Below, piece by piece: positions 17,721 through 26,205 of a stretch of DNA of 64,000 nucleotides; position 1 is the first letter of the stretch, and each line of letters opens with the position of its first letter. This DNA is from Streptomyces sp. RKAG293 (GTDB lineage Bacteria > Actinomycetota > Actinomycetes > Streptomycetales > Streptomycetaceae): NCBI RefSeq assembly GCF_023701745.1, contig NZ_JAJOZB010000001.1, positions 1,178,001 through 1,242,000 on the forward strand. Direction: 5' to 3'. The notes beneath the pieces are model-generated. The model ran no database searches, had not been told where the DNA came from, and was given only the letters and a program-made list of their open reading frames with translations. The translations under genes and the position numbers were made by a program.

Positions 17721-18182
17721 GTGGTGGACAAGGAACCCGCGCCGTTCGAGCGCGGAACGGACGGCCCCAAGGTCATCGTCGCCGGAGCGGACGGCTCCGA
17801 TTCCTCGTGGCGGGCGGTGTCCTACGCCGCCGGCCTGGCGCGGCGGCAGAACGCCTTGCTCGCCGTCGTCTACGTACAGCCGGTCATCGTCACCGGCGCA
17901 CTCCTCGGCGCCCCGGTGGCCGAGGTCACCACCGAGGTCGCCGACGAGCTGATGGCCGAGATCCGCCGGTCGGCGGAGCGGCTCCAGGGGATGTTCGCCG
18001 TCCGCTGGGAGTTCCACACCCTCCGCGGCGACCCCTACAACGGGCTGGTCACCGCGGCGGACTCACTCAAGGCCGACGCGGTGGTGGTCGGCGCCTCCGA
18101 GCACGCCGGCCACCGCATCGTCGGCTCGGTCGCCATCCGGCTGGTCAAGGCCGGACGCTGGCCGGTCACCGTAGTGCCGTAG
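17721..18182 (+). CDS. universal stress protein (UspA family)
   Basis: A 153-residue single-domain stress protein. It opens with KVIVAGADGSDSSWRAV, the beta-1 and nucleotide-site region of Usp proteins, and ends with VVVGASEHAG..IVGSVA..L...GRWPVTVVP. The ATP-binding glycine pattern near the C-terminus is only partly kept. TAGCCT at 17709-17714 lies six bases before GTG 17721, so the mRNA is probably leaderless. Its last 17 bases overlap the 3' end of the convergent winged-helix regulator. Confidence 0.85.
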   Translation: MVDKEPAPFERGTDGPKVIVAGADGSDSSWRAVSYAAGLARRQNALLAVVYVQPVIVTGALLGAPVAEVTTEVADELMAEIRRSAERLQGMFAVRWEFHTLRGDPYNGLVTAADSLKADAVVVGASEHAGHRIVGSVAIRLVKAGRWPVTVVP

Positions 18183-18750
18183 CCGCCACCGGTGCGTACT
18201 TGTAGCCCACCCGGCGGACGGTCACGATGCTGCCGCGGTGCTCGGCGCCGAGCTTGCGGCGCAGCCGCGCCACATGCACGTCGACGGTACGGCCGTCGCC
18301 CACGTGACCGTAGCCCCAGACCGTGGTGACGAGCTGGTCGCGGGAGTGCACCCGGTGCGGGTTGGCGACGAGGTGGGCGAGGAGCTCGAACTCCAGGTAG
18401 GTCAGGTCGAGCGGACGGCCGTCCACCGCCGCCGTTCGGCGCTCGGCGTCGATCCGTACCCGGGCGCCGGGATCATGCGCGGGTTCGGGCACCGCCTCCA
18501 CCGCGACCGGTCCCACTTCCGCGGGAACCAGGACCAGGTAGCCGACCATCCGCTGCTGACCGGGAACGGTCGGCAGCACATGGCCGGGCGCCGGCATCCA
18601 CGTGGCACCGGGCGGCAGGAAGTCGGGGGCGGGCGGGACCTCGTCGGGGCGTACGGCACGCAGCCGCGAGCGGAGCGGGGTGGTGGTCCCGCCGGCGGAC
18701 TGCTGGGAGAGGCTGACGGCAGGGAGGTTCAGGGACTGGGTGTTCGACAT
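18166..18750 (-). CDS. winged-helix transcriptional regulator (OmpR/PhoB-type DNA-binding domain)
   Basis: A 194-residue DNA-binding protein. Residues 95-190 form an OmpR-type winged helix with LTYLEFELLAHLVANP, SRDQLVTTVWGYGHVGDGRTVDVHVARLRRKLG and a C-terminal TVRRVGYKY wing. There is no receiver domain: the N-terminal ~90 residues are Pro-rich with a short hydrophobic stretch, so it is not a classical phosphorylated response regulator. It converges with the stress-protein gene, overlapping it by 17 bases. A short open frame (18854-18982) precedes it on the same strand and may be a leader. Confidence 0.85.
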   Translation of the reverse strand: MSNTQSLNLPAVSLSQQSAGGTTTPLRSRLRAVRPDEVPPAPDFLPPGATWMPAPGHVLPTVPGQQRMVGYLVLVPAEVGPVAVEAVPEPAHDPGARVRIDAERRTAAVDGRPLDLTYLEFELLAHLVANPHRVHSRDQLVTTVWGYGHVGDGRTVDVHVARLRRKLGAEHRGSIVTVRRVGYKYAPVAATALR

Positions 18751-18828
18751 GGATTCGGCTCTTTCGCGCGAAGGGTCGTTGGCTGGACGACGTATTGCGC
18801 GGTACCGGATTCCGTACTGCTGACGGCG

Positions 18829-18843
18829 ACGGCCGGAGGCCGT
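18829..18843 (-). terminator. small hairpin between the 42-aa frame and the winged-helix gene
   Basis: ACGGCC and GGCCGT flank a three-base loop, 10 bases past the stop of the short frame when read on the minus strand. It is weak as a terminator, but its position is suggestive of attenuation. Confidence 0.3.
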
Positions 18844-18853
18844 TGTCCGCAGG

Positions 18854-18982
18854 TCAGCGGGGAGTGCGGGTCCGCGCGGTGATCGCGCGGCAACACTCTC
18901 GGTCGAAGTGGTGTCCCTGCCGGGACGGCCAGAAGGGCTCGAGGTCGGTGCGACCTGTCGCGATGTCAGTGAGGCTGGCCAT
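18854..18982 (-). CDS. possible 42-aa leader or small protein
   Basis: A short minus-strand frame from ATG 18982 to TGA 18854. The product has an acidic/hydroxyl start, TDLEPFWPSRQGHHFD in the centre, a Cys-Cys pair (ECCRAI) and a basic end. It lies 103 bases upstream of the winged-helix gene in the same direction, with a small hairpin between them, so it could be a regulatory leader peptide or a small effector. No ribosome site stands out before its ATG. I do not recognise the family, and chance occurrence is possible. Confidence 0.35.
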   Translation of the reverse strand: MASLTDIATGRTDLEPFWPSRQGHHFDRECCRAITARTRTPR

Positions 18983-19148
18983 GGGCCCTATTGAACCAGA
19001 AGCCACGCCCCGCGCGGCAGGGGGATGCCGGCGGAACGTGGATTCCGGTCACTACGGGATCACTGCGGGGTCGCTACACGGTCGCCACGGGCGCGTCACA
19101 CGGCGGCCACACACGGCCTCACACGACCTCACACAGCCTCGCCGGGCC

Positions 19149-19385
19149 TCACATGGGCAGCGGAGCCGGGTCGGGCACCGGTTCGGGACGCGGTGTCGGC
19201 TCCGGCTGCGGCAGGGGTTCGGGCGACGGCAGCGGCGGGCCGGGCGGCATCGGACCCGGGCCGGGTTGCGGCACCGGGCGCGGGACCGGGTCCGGCTGAG
19301 CGGGGTCAGGGGGCTGCGGCGTCGGTTGCGGATCGGGCACCGGCGGAACGCTCGCCCGGAGGACGGTCGGGTCGGGATAGGCCAT
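19149..19385 (-). CDS. proline-rich low-complexity peptide, 78 aa
   Basis: The product starts MAYPDPTVLRASVPP, and the remaining ~60 residues are mostly alternating Pro with Glu, Gln, Asp or Arg (PEPTPRPEPVPDPAP). This would form an extended polyproline helix. There is no signal peptide or membrane segment. ATG at 19385 is preceded by AAGGAG eight bases upstream, which favours a translated gene. Function is unknown; such peptides can be spacers or binding tails. The opposite strand reads as a glycine-rich frame, a by-product of the repeats. Confidence 0.5.
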   Translation of the reverse strand: MAYPDPTVLRASVPPVPDPQPTPQPPDPAQPDPVPRPVPQPGPGPMPPGPPLPSPEPLPQPEPTPRPEPVPDPAPLPM

Positions 19386-19560
19386 GGACTTCTCCTTCAC
19401 TTCGTGTCGCTGTGTCGCTGTGTTGCTCTGTCGGTTTGTCGTCGTTACCGACGCAGCCGCTGCCCGCGCCTACCCAACGGCCGGGACGCTACGCACGCGT
19501 ACGCCCGCCCCGTCGACAGGGAAAGCCGGTTCTCCGGCGTTTCCACCTATCCTCTGGATC

Positions 19561-21636
19561 ATGACCTGGTTGCGCGCGCTGAAGGAGACCGGCCGCTCCG
19601 GGTTGCGCGTCGAGCGGACCAGGCTCGAACCCCTGGTGGCCGTCCGTGGTGCGGCCGGGGTCGCGATCGTGATCGGCCTGGCTCTGTGGCTGTCCTCCCC
19701 TGCCGTGGCCGCGTCGTCGGCGTTCGGCGCCTTCGCCGCGGGTACCGCCACCTTCCAGCGGAGCTGGCGCTCCCGCCCGGTGCTCGCCCTCGCCGCCGGC
19801 GCCGCCCTCGCCGTCAGCACCTTCCTGGGGTACCTGGCCGCTTCGCACCTCCTCGCCTTCGTCGTGCTGCTGGCCGTCTGGTCCTTCCTGGCCGGCATGG
19901 CGTGGTCGCTCGGCCCGACGTCCGGCATCGTCGCGGCCCTGACCATCGCCGTCATGCTGGTCGTCGTCACGCTGCCCACGTCCGTCATGGACGCCCTGGG
20001 ACATGCCGCGGTGATCGCCTTCGGCGGGCTGGTGCAGGCCACGCTCATCGTGCTCTTCCCCATCCGCCGCTGGGGGGCGCAACGGGACGCCCTCTCGGAC
20101 GCGTTCGCCGCCGAGGCGGACTACGCCCGGCGGCTGCGCCAGGATCCGCACGCCCCGTTCGATCCCGAACCGCTGATGACGGCGCGCAGCGCGGCCGCGG
20201 TGACCCCGTGGGAGGCCCGGCGCCGTCCGGAGGAACTGCACGGCAAGCGGGCGCTGGCGGAGCGGATCCGGCCGGTGCTGGCGTCGCTCGCCGATCCCTC
20301 GGTCGGTGCCGCGGCCGAGGGCCCGGAACGGGACCGGGCCCGCGAACTGCTGGCGGCGGCCGCGACGGTGCTGGACTCGGTGGCCCGCGCGATCCGGCAC
20401 GCGAGGCCGGTGAAACTGCCGAAGGCGGTCAACGCCTTCCTGGAGGTGCCGGAGCCGGAGGCGGAGCTGACCGGTTCGGCCCGCCGGGCCGCCGCCCGGC
20501 TGATCAGCCTGCTCGGCGCCGCCGTGGAGAGCGCCAACGGCTCGGGCCCCTCGGACGCCACCGAGTCCGCCCATCTGCTGCGCCCCACCCTGCCGCGGCT
20601 CGTACCGCTGGCCGCGCGGGCGATGCGCCGGCAGATGCGCTGGCAGTCACCGGTGTTCCGGCACGCGGTGCGGATGTCCACGGTCGCCACCACGGGCTAT
20701 CTGATCGGAACGGCGCTGCCGCTGGGCCACGGGTACTGGGCGCCGATGGCCTCGGTCATGGTGATGCGCCCGGACTTCTCCCAGACCTACGCGCGCGGCG
20801 TGGCCCGGTTCGTCGGGACGCTGCTGGGAGTGACCGTCGCCACCGGCGTGATGCAGGCGGCGTCACCGGGCGTCTACCTGTGCGCGGGCCTCGCCGTTCT
20901 CTCCATCGCCCTGATGTACCTGCTGATGCGCACCGGCTACATGGTCTCGCAGGCCTGCGTCTCGGCGTACGCGGTACTGCTGCTGGGCATGGGCGGCAGC
21001 GAGTGGACCCAGACCGTTCCCGAACGCGTCCTGCTGACGCTGCTCGGCGGGGTGCTGGCGATGGCGGCCTACGCCGTGTTCCCCGCCTGGGAGACCCCGC
21101 GGCTGCGGGACCGGCTCGCGGAGCGGCTGGAAGCCACCGCCGGGTACACGGCCGCCGTCCTGGAGGGTTTCGCGGATCCGGCCAAACGGCGCTCCTCGAC
21201 GGTCCGGGAGGCGCTGCTCGACGCCCGTGCTGCCAGTGCCACCTGGGACCAGGCCGTCGCACGCGCCGACGCCGAACCCGTCCGGCACCGCGGGCTGTCC
21301 CGGCGGGCCGCGCAGGACGCCGACACGGTCCTCTCCGCGATGGGCCGCGTGGGCATGCTGATGGAGGCCCATCTGCCCGGACGGGACGCCGACCCCGTAC
21401 CGTCCGCGGCGGAGTTCGCCCGCGTACTCCGCGAGGCCGTCGCCGAATCGGCGCAGGCGGTCCGCGACGGTGCGCCGCCGCGCTGGGACGCGGTCCGGAC
21501 CGTCCTCGACGGCTGGCAGGGCGACACCACCCGGGAACGCATGGTCCGCCGCGGCGCGGAACTGCAGATGGAGACCCTCGACGAGTTCGAGGAAGCCCTG
21601 CGCTCCCGGTCCGGCACCCGGCCCCCGCCCCTGTGA
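19561..21636 (+). CDS. FUSC family membrane protein (aromatic-acid-exporter type)
   Basis: A 691-residue membrane protein with the fusaric-acid-resistance/YccS-like layout: two hydrophobic halves with several helices each (about 25-170 and 355-480), separated by and followed by cytosolic alpha-helical regions. The second half has the FUSC_2 hallmark GHGYWAPMASVMVMRPDFSQ and GTLLGV. Relatives export aromatic acids or affect the envelope; the substrate here is unknown. TATCCT at 19548-19553 lies seven bases before ATG 19561, so a leaderless mRNA is likely. The frame continues upstream but without a domain. Confidence 0.88.
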   Translation: MTWLRALKETGRSGLRVERTRLEPLVAVRGAAGVAIVIGLALWLSSPAVAASSAFGAFAAGTATFQRSWRSRPVLALAAGAALAVSTFLGYLAASHLLAFVVLLAVWSFLAGMAWSLGPTSGIVAALTIAVMLVVVTLPTSVMDALGHAAVIAFGGLVQATLIVLFPIRRWGAQRDALSDAFAAEADYARRLRQDPHAPFDPEPLMTARSAAAVTPWEARRRPEELHGKRALAERIRPVLASLADPSVGAAAEGPERDRARELLAAAATVLDSVARAIRHARPVKLPKAVNAFLEVPEPEAELTGSARRAAARLISLLGAAVESANGSGPSDATESAHLLRPTLPRLVPLAARAMRRQMRWQSPVFRHAVRMSTVATTGYLIGTALPLGHGYWAPMASVMVMRPDFSQTYARGVARFVGTLLGVTVATGVMQAASPGVYLCAGLAVLSIALMYLLMRTGYMVSQACVSAYAVLLLGMGGSEWTQTVPERVLLTLLGGVLAMAAYAVFPAWETPRLRDRLAERLEATAGYTAAVLEGFADPAKRRSSTVREALLDARAASATWDQAVARADAEPVRHRGLSRRAAQDADTVLSAMGRVGMLMEAHLPGRDADPVPSAAEFARVLREAVAESAQAVRDGAPPRWDAVRTVLDGWQGDTTRERMVRRGAELQMETLDEFEEALRSRSGTRPPPL

Positions 21637-21682
21637 CGCGGATCCGGCTCCCCCGCGGTGGGTTCGTCCGTAAGGTGGGCGG

Positions 21683-21871
21683 ATGGCCGTCCAGAACTGG
21701 AAGCTCGTCCTCGCGGCGGTGTCCGCGCTGCTCTCCCTCAGCGCGGTCGTACTCGTCCTCCCGGCGCTGACGGGCGCCGTCGGCTGGACCTTCGTCATCG
21801 CCGCGGGCGCCCTGGCCGCGGTAACGGGAACAGTGGCCCTGCTGTCCGACGGCGGCGAACGCCACAGCTGA
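21683..21871 (+). CDS. small two-helix membrane protein, 62 aa
   Basis: Two hydrophobic segments (about residues 7-29 and 34-55) with a polar end make this a probable small membrane protein. No family is recognised. ATG at 21683 is seven bases after TAAGGT (21671-21676), the arrangement of a leaderless transcript. It sits between the FUSC and flavoprotein genes, all on the plus strand. Confidence 0.6.
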   Translation: MAVQNWKLVLAAVSALLSLSAVVLVLPALTGAVGWTFVIAAGALAAVTGTVALLSDGGERHS

Positions 21872-21924
21872 GGCCGGTCCGGGGCTGGTTGCGCATGATC
21901 GTCCGGCCAGGATGTGATGGGGCC

Positions 21925-22473
21925 ATGGACTCTCGCACCCTGTACCTGTTCGGCTCGGCCGCCCCGCCCGTCTTCGACATAGCCCGGGTGATCGACGACG
22001 CACAGGCCGCCGGCTGGGACGTGTGTCTGGGTCTCACCCCCACCGCGGCCCACTGGCTCGGCGACCACCTCGACGGCCTCGCCGCCCTGACCGGTCACCC
22101 GGTGCGCTCCCAGTACAAACTCCCCGGCGAACCGGACGTCTGGCCCCCGCCCGACGTGATCCTCTTCGCACCGGCCACGTTCAACACCGTCAACCAGTGG
22201 GCACTCGGGATCACCAACCACTTCGTGGTGGGCGTCGTCGCCGAAGCCCTCGGCAAGGGCATCCCCACGGTGGCCATGCCCTGCCTGAACTCCGCCTTCG
22301 TCCAGCACCCCCAATTCGAGCGCTCCCTGGGCGAGTTGCGACTGGCCGGCGTGACGGTCCTGTACGGCGAAGGCGGCTTCGTCCCCAACCTCCCGGACGA
22401 GGACCAGCCCACCGAATACCCCTGGCACCTGGCCCTGGCAGCCGCAAGAACCCTCGCCCCGGCCCCCCGATGA
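21925..22473 (+). CDS. flavoprotein (HFCD-type)
   Basis: A 182-residue protein of the flavoprotein family that includes phosphopantothenoylcysteine decarboxylase and peptide cysteine decarboxylases. It has the early LYLFGSAAPP segment, the PDVILFAPATFNTVNQWALG block around residues 75-95, where these enzymes bind FMN, and the PTVAMPCLN segment of the active-site region. The active-site histidine and substrate clamp cannot be assigned. It is not next to coaBC partners. ATG at 21925 is preferred; a start 30 bases upstream is possible. Confidence 0.78.
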   Translation: MDSRTLYLFGSAAPPVFDIARVIDDAQAAGWDVCLGLTPTAAHWLGDHLDGLAALTGHPVRSQYKLPGEPDVWPPPDVILFAPATFNTVNQWALGITNHFVVGVVAEALGKGIPTVAMPCLNSAFVQHPQFERSLGELRLAGVTVLYGEGGFVPNLPDEDQPTEYPWHLALAAARTLAPAPR

Positions 22474-22652
22474 CCCACCGGCCGCGCCGAGGGCAGCAAT
22501 CGTGGGTCTCGTCCACCATGCACGCACCGACGCCGGAATCGACCGCGCCAAGGGCGCCCGGCATCGTAAGGGACACGAATTGCCGCCCCGCCCCATGGCG
22601 ACGCACCGTAGCGCTACGGTCACGCAACCACCGTGCAGCACCAGGGGGACCC

Positions 22653-23294
22653 ATGCGCATCCGTACCATCGCCGTTACCACCGCCGTCATCATCAGCACC
22701 GCGGCGCTCAGCGCCTGCGACCCCAAGGCCACCACGCCGGCCGGTAACCCGGCTCCGTCCGGTGCGGCATCCGTACCGTCCGCCTCCGCGAAATCGTCCG
22801 CCGCGGCTCCCGCGAAGACCGCGACCGTCCCCGCGTTCATCGGCATGGGGCTCCAGTCCGCGCAGGACGCCGCGCAGGCCGCAGGGTTCGCCGGCCTCAC
22901 CTCGCATGACGCCCTCGGCCGCGCGCGCCACCAGATCCTTGACCGGGATTGGCAGGTCTGCTCGCAGAACTACGCGGCAGGGAAGAGCATCCCCGTCGAC
23001 ACCACCCTCGACTTCGGGGCGGTCAAGCTCGAAGAGAAGTGCCCCGGCACCGACCAGGCGCCGCCGAAGGAGGCCGGGGCGACCATGCCGGACTTCGTCG
23101 GCAAGTCCGTCAAGGCGGCTCACGCGGCTCTTCCTGCCAACACATCCGTCGACTCCAAGGACGCCTCTCAAGGACGCGTGATCATCATCGAGAGCAACTG
23201 GCAGGTGTGCACCCAGACGCCGGCGGCCGGCGCCGCGCTCAACGGGCAGCCGGTGACGTTCACTGCGGTGAAGTTCGGTGAATCCTGTCCATAG
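22653..23294 (+). CDS. PASTA-like repeat lipoprotein
   Basis: A 213-residue secreted lipoprotein. Residues 1-22 are a signal ending in the lipobox LSAC, then a Ser/Ala/Pro linker to about residue 58. Two similar ~70-residue modules follow. Each starts with a PASTA-like VP.FIGM...AQ.AA..AG or MPDFVGKSVKAAH segment and ends with WQVC.Q..AG and a terminal cysteine, which suggests one disulphide per module. PASTA folds bind cell-wall fragments, but binding here is not shown. Start: ATG at 22653 with GGGGGA. A long bidirectional terminator follows. Confidence 0.82.
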   Translation: MRIRTIAVTTAVIISTAALSACDPKATTPAGNPAPSGAASVPSASAKSSAAAPAKTATVPAFIGMGLQSAQDAAQAAGFAGLTSHDALGRARHQILDRDWQVCSQNYAAGKSIPVDTTLDFGAVKLEEKCPGTDQAPPKEAGATMPDFVGKSVKAAHAALPANTSVDSKDASQGRVIIIESNWQVCTQTPAAGAALNGQPVTFTAVKFGESCP

Positions 23295-23306
23295 ACATAG
23301 AGACAA

Positions 23307-23347
23307 ACAGCCGCGTCCCCTTCGTGGAGCGAAGGGGACGCGGCTGT
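23307..23347. terminator. bidirectional terminator between the PASTA lipoprotein and acyl-CoA dehydrogenase genes
   Basis: An 18-bp perfect stem with a five-base loop (TGGAG) lies exactly between two convergent stops, 13 and 17 bases away. It is among the strongest hairpins in the window. Confidence 0.9.
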
Positions 23348-23363
23348 CGGAACGGGATCAGCG

Positions 23364-24590
23364 TCAGCGGATCGGCAGGCCGGACAGGGTGCGGGCGATG
23401 ACCAGGCGCTGGATCTCGCTCGTGCCCTCGAAGATCGTGTAGATCGCGGCATCGCGGTGCATGCGCTCGACCGGGTATTCGCGGGTGTAGCCGTTGCCGC
23501 CGAGGATCTGCATGGCCTGGGCGGTGACGGTCTTGGCGGTCTCGCCGGCGTAGAGCTTGGACATGGAGCCCTCGGCCGAGGTGAAGGGCCGGCCGGCCGC
23601 GGCCATCCAGGAGGCGCGCCAGACCAGGAGGCGGGCGGCGTCGATCTGGGTGCGCATGTCGGCGAGCTGGAAGGCGATGCCCTGGTTGTCGATGATCGGG
23701 CGGCCGAACTGGACGCGGGTCTTCGCGTAGTCGAGGGCGACCTCGTAGGCGGCGCGGGCGATGCCGACCGCCTGGGCGCCGACGGCCGGGCGGGAGGCCT
23801 CGAAGGTGGCCATCGCGGCGTTCTTGACCCGCTCGCCGCCCGTCTTGGCGCGCTCGTGGGCGCGGGCGAGGCGCTCGTCGAGCTTCTCCTTGCCGCCCAG
23901 GAGGCATTCGCCGGGGATGCGGCAGTCCTCGAGGACGACCTCGGCGGTGTGGGACGCGCGGATGCCGTGCTTCTTGAACTTCTGGCCCTGGGACAGGCCG
24001 GGGGTGTTCGGCGGGACGATGAACGAGGCGTGGCCCTTGGAGCCGAGCTCGGGGTCGACGACGGCGACGACGACGTGGACGGCCGCGATGCCGCCGTTGG
24101 TCGCCCAGGTCTTGGTGCCGTTGAGCACCCATTCGTCCTTGGCCTCGTCGTAGACCGCGCGGGTGCGCATCGCGGAGACGTCGGATCCCGCGTCGGGCTC
24201 CGAGGAGCAGAAGGCGGCGACCTTGACGTCGTTGACGTCGCCGTACATCTGCGGGACCCAGGTGCCGATCTGCTCCTCGGTGCCGTTGGCGAGGACGCCG
24301 ACGGCCGCCAGCCCGGTGCCGACGATGGACAGGCCGATGCCCGCGTCGCCCCAGAACAGCTCCTCCATGGCCATGGGGATGCCGAGGCCGGTGGGGTCGA
24401 AGAACTGCTGGGCGTAGAAGTCGAGGGAGTAGAGACCGATCTTGGCGGCCTCCTGGATGACCGGCCAGGGCGTCTCTTCGCGCTCGTCCCACTCCGCGGC
24501 CGCCGGGCGCATCACGTCGGCCGCGAAGCCGTGGATCCAGTCGCGCACGGACTTCTGGTCGTCGTTGAGCTCGAGCGTGAAGTCGCCCAT
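23364..24590 (-). CDS. acyl-CoA dehydrogenase
   Basis: A 408-residue FAD enzyme that should oxidise an acyl-CoA to the enoyl-CoA. The N-terminal helical part starts at [18 protein letters not shown]. The FAD/acyl site [32 protein letters not shown] and [15 protein letters not shown] are all present. The probable catalytic glutamate lies in the [13 protein letters not shown] block near residue 393. Chain-length preference cannot be read from this. It is divergent from a TetR regulator with twin operators between them, so lipid- or acyl-CoA-responsive control is likely. Confidence 0.93.
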   Translation of the reverse strand: MGDFTLELNDDQKSVRDWIHGFAADVMRPAAAEWDEREETPWPVIQEAAKIGLYSLDFYAQQFFDPTGLGIPMAMEELFWGDAGIGLSIVGTGLAAVGVLANGTEEQIGTWVPQMYGDVNDVKVAAFCSSEPDAGSDVSAMRTRAVYDEAKDEWVLNGTKTWATNGGIAAVHVVVAVVDPELGSKGHASFIVPPNTPGLSQGQKFKKHGIRASHTAEVVLEDCRIPGECLLGGKEKLDERLARAHERAKTGGERVKNAAMATFEASRPAVGAQAVGIARAAYEVALDYAKTRVQFGRPIIDNQGIAFQLADMRTQIDAARLLVWRASWMAAAGRPFTSAEGSMSKLYAGETAKTVTAQAMQILGGNGYTREYPVERMHRDAAIYTIFEGTSEIQRLVIARTLSGLPIR

Positions 24591-24606
24591 GTCCCCTCCA
24601 CCTGGT

Positions 24607-24646
24607 TGTTACTTGCGGTAACATCAGTCTGTTACCCGCGAGTAGG
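24607..24646. promoter_or_regulatory. twin TetR-type operators between acyl-CoA dehydrogenase and tetR
   Basis: TGTTAC-N5-GTAACA (24607-24623) is a perfect 17-bp palindrome. A second, imperfect copy (24630-24646) starts TGTTACCCGCG and ends AGTAGG. Their centres are 23 bp apart, about two helix turns. The sites lie 17 bases before the dehydrogenase start and 92 bases before tetR, ideal for repression by the adjacent TetR protein. Confidence 0.75.
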
Positions 24647-24737
24647 GGCTGTCAACTCCCCGCCGTGAACCCGGCCGCCCCGACCGGGGTGTTACGTTGC
24701 GCAGAGTGCACGAAATCGAACAGACAGGGAGTACCTG

Positions 24738-25382
24738 GTGGACACCGGCCAGCGGCAGGACCAGCGGACGGCGACGGAGCGACGGCGTAAAGAGCTGCTC
24801 GAGGCCGCCGACCGCGTCGTACTGCGGGACGGACCCGAAGCTTCCATGAACGCCATCGCCGCCGAAGCCGGAATCACCAAGCCGATTCTCTATCGTCACT
24901 TCGGCGACAAGAGCGGCCTGTACCGGGCGCTCGCCCAGCGGCACACCGACGCGCTGCTCGCCTCGCTGCGCGCCGCCCTCGACTCCGGCAACGACCGCCG
25001 CGACCGGGTGGAGGCCACGCTGCACGCCTATCTCGCCGCGATCGAGACCCGCCCCCAGGTGTACCGCTTCCTGATGCACCCGGCCGAGGCGCCGGGCGAC
25101 GGGGAGAAGGGCTTCGACGGCGGCCGGCACTCCTCCTCGCTGCTGCGGCGGATGGGTGAGGACCTGGCCGAGGTGATCGCCGAGCGGCTCGACCTGGGCC
25201 CGCAGAGCCAGGAGCTGGCGCGGGTCTGGGGTCACGGCATCGTCGGCATGATGCACGCGGCGGGCGACTGGTGGCTCAGCGAACGCCCCGTCTCACGCGA
25301 CCAGTTGGTCAGCCACCTCGCCGACCTGCTGTGGGGGCGGCTGGCCGCGGCCGGCGACCGGGCGGGCAGCCCCGGCCTGTAG
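24738..25382 (+). CDS. TetR family transcriptional regulator
   Basis: A 214-residue repressor. The helix-turn-helix occupies about residues 12-65 (ASMNAIAAEAGITKPILYRHFGDKSGLY). The remaining C-terminal ligand-binding part is helical, with VYRFLMHPAEAPG. It is divergent from the acyl-CoA dehydrogenase, with twin palindromes in the gap, so it probably represses that gene and perhaps itself, with an acyl-CoA or fatty acid as inducer by analogy with FadR-like TetR proteins. GTG at 24738 follows a GGGAG site. A degenerate GAACC repeat tract follows the stop. Confidence 0.88.
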   Translation: MDTGQRQDQRTATERRRKELLEAADRVVLRDGPEASMNAIAAEAGITKPILYRHFGDKSGLYRALAQRHTDALLASLRAALDSGNDRRDRVEATLHAYLAAIETRPQVYRFLMHPAEAPGDGEKGFDGGRHSSSLLRRMGEDLAEVIAERLDLGPQSQELARVWGHGIVGMMHAAGDWWLSERPVSRDQLVSHLADLLWGRLAAAGDRAGSPGL

Positions 25383-25466
25383 AACCCGGAACCAACCCGG
25401 AACCCGGAATCCGGAACCCGGCGAACCCCGCCAGAACCCAGAAACCAGAACCTGGAAGCCATAACC
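25383..25466. repeat. degenerate GAACCC repeat tract
   Basis: About nine copies of GAACC(C/A) with 3-8 base spacing fill the gap between the convergent tetR and peptide deformylase genes. It is a simple low-complexity tract with no known role. Confidence 0.7.
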
Positions 25467-25479
25467 CCGCCGGGCAGCC

Positions 25480-26025
25480 CTAGTTCTGCCGCGCCCAGGG
25501 CGCCCGGCGGGCGGCCCGCAGCGCACGGCGGCGGCGCAGCCCGCCGAGGCGGTCGGTGAACAGGCCGCCGTCGAGGTGGTCGCACTCGTGCTGCAGACAG
25601 CGGGCGAAGAAGCCGGTGCCGGCGATCCGCACCGGCTCACCGCGGACGTCGAAGCCCTCCACCACCGCGTGGTCGTGGCGGGTGGTGCCCGCGTTGATGC
25701 CCGGCAGCGACAGACACCCCTCGGAACCGGTGACGGTGACGCCGTCCACCTCCGCCAACCGGGGGTTGACGACGTGTCCCAGGTGCCGCACGTCCTCGTC
25801 GTCGGGGCAGTCGTAGACGAACACCCGCAGGGCCGTACCGATCTGGTTGGCGGCCAGCCCGACGCCGTCGGCCGAGTACATGGTGGCGAACATGTCCTCG
25901 ACGAGCCGGGCCAGTTCGGCGTCGAACGCGGTGACCTCGGCGCACGGCGCATGGAGCACCGGGTCGCCGATCAGACGCATCGGACGGATGGTGCCGGTAC
26001 TGCCGGGGATGGTGCCGCGTCGCAT
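25480..26025 (-). CDS. def: peptide deformylase
   Basis: A 181-residue metalloenzyme that removes the N-terminal formyl group from nascent proteins. The three family motifs are intact: GVGLAANQIG (54-63), EGCLS with the metal-binding cysteine at 104, and QHECDH with His146, Glu147 and His150. The C-terminal ~20 residues are Arg/Ala-rich. ATG at 26025 has no ribosome site; TACGCT seven bases upstream suggests a leaderless mRNA. An internal ATG at 25980 is the alternative. Actinomycetes usually have several def genes. Confidence 0.92.
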   Translation of the reverse strand: MRRGTIPGSTGTIRPMRLIGDPVLHAPCAEVTAFDAELARLVEDMFATMYSADGVGLAANQIGTALRVFVYDCPDDEDVRHLGHVVNPRLAEVDGVTVTGSEGCLSLPGINAGTTRHDHAVVEGFDVRGEPVRIAGTGFFARCLQHECDHLDGGLFTDRLGGLRRRRALRAARRAPWARQN

Positions 26026-26205
26026 GCCGGCAAGCGTAGAGCCTGTACGTGACGGGGCGGACGGTGCGGGGGCCGCGCGCGAATGTAGATAGGCTGCTCC
26101 GAGACCGAGGCCTCCCGGGTGTTGGATCGGCGTGGAGGGGCGGACACTCGGCCACCGCGAGGCTTGTGCAGGTGTGGGGGCCGGACGCGAGGAGGATGTT
26201 AGACG

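Noticed and set aside
16870..17952. Plus-strand frame opposite the SRPBCC gene
   Set aside because: Arg/Pro-rich with no domain, and the opposite gene has a clear SD and fold.
19153..19299. Glycine-rich plus-strand peptide opposite the proline-rich gene
   Set aside because: No SD was seen; it is the complement of the proline repeats, which have a clear SD.
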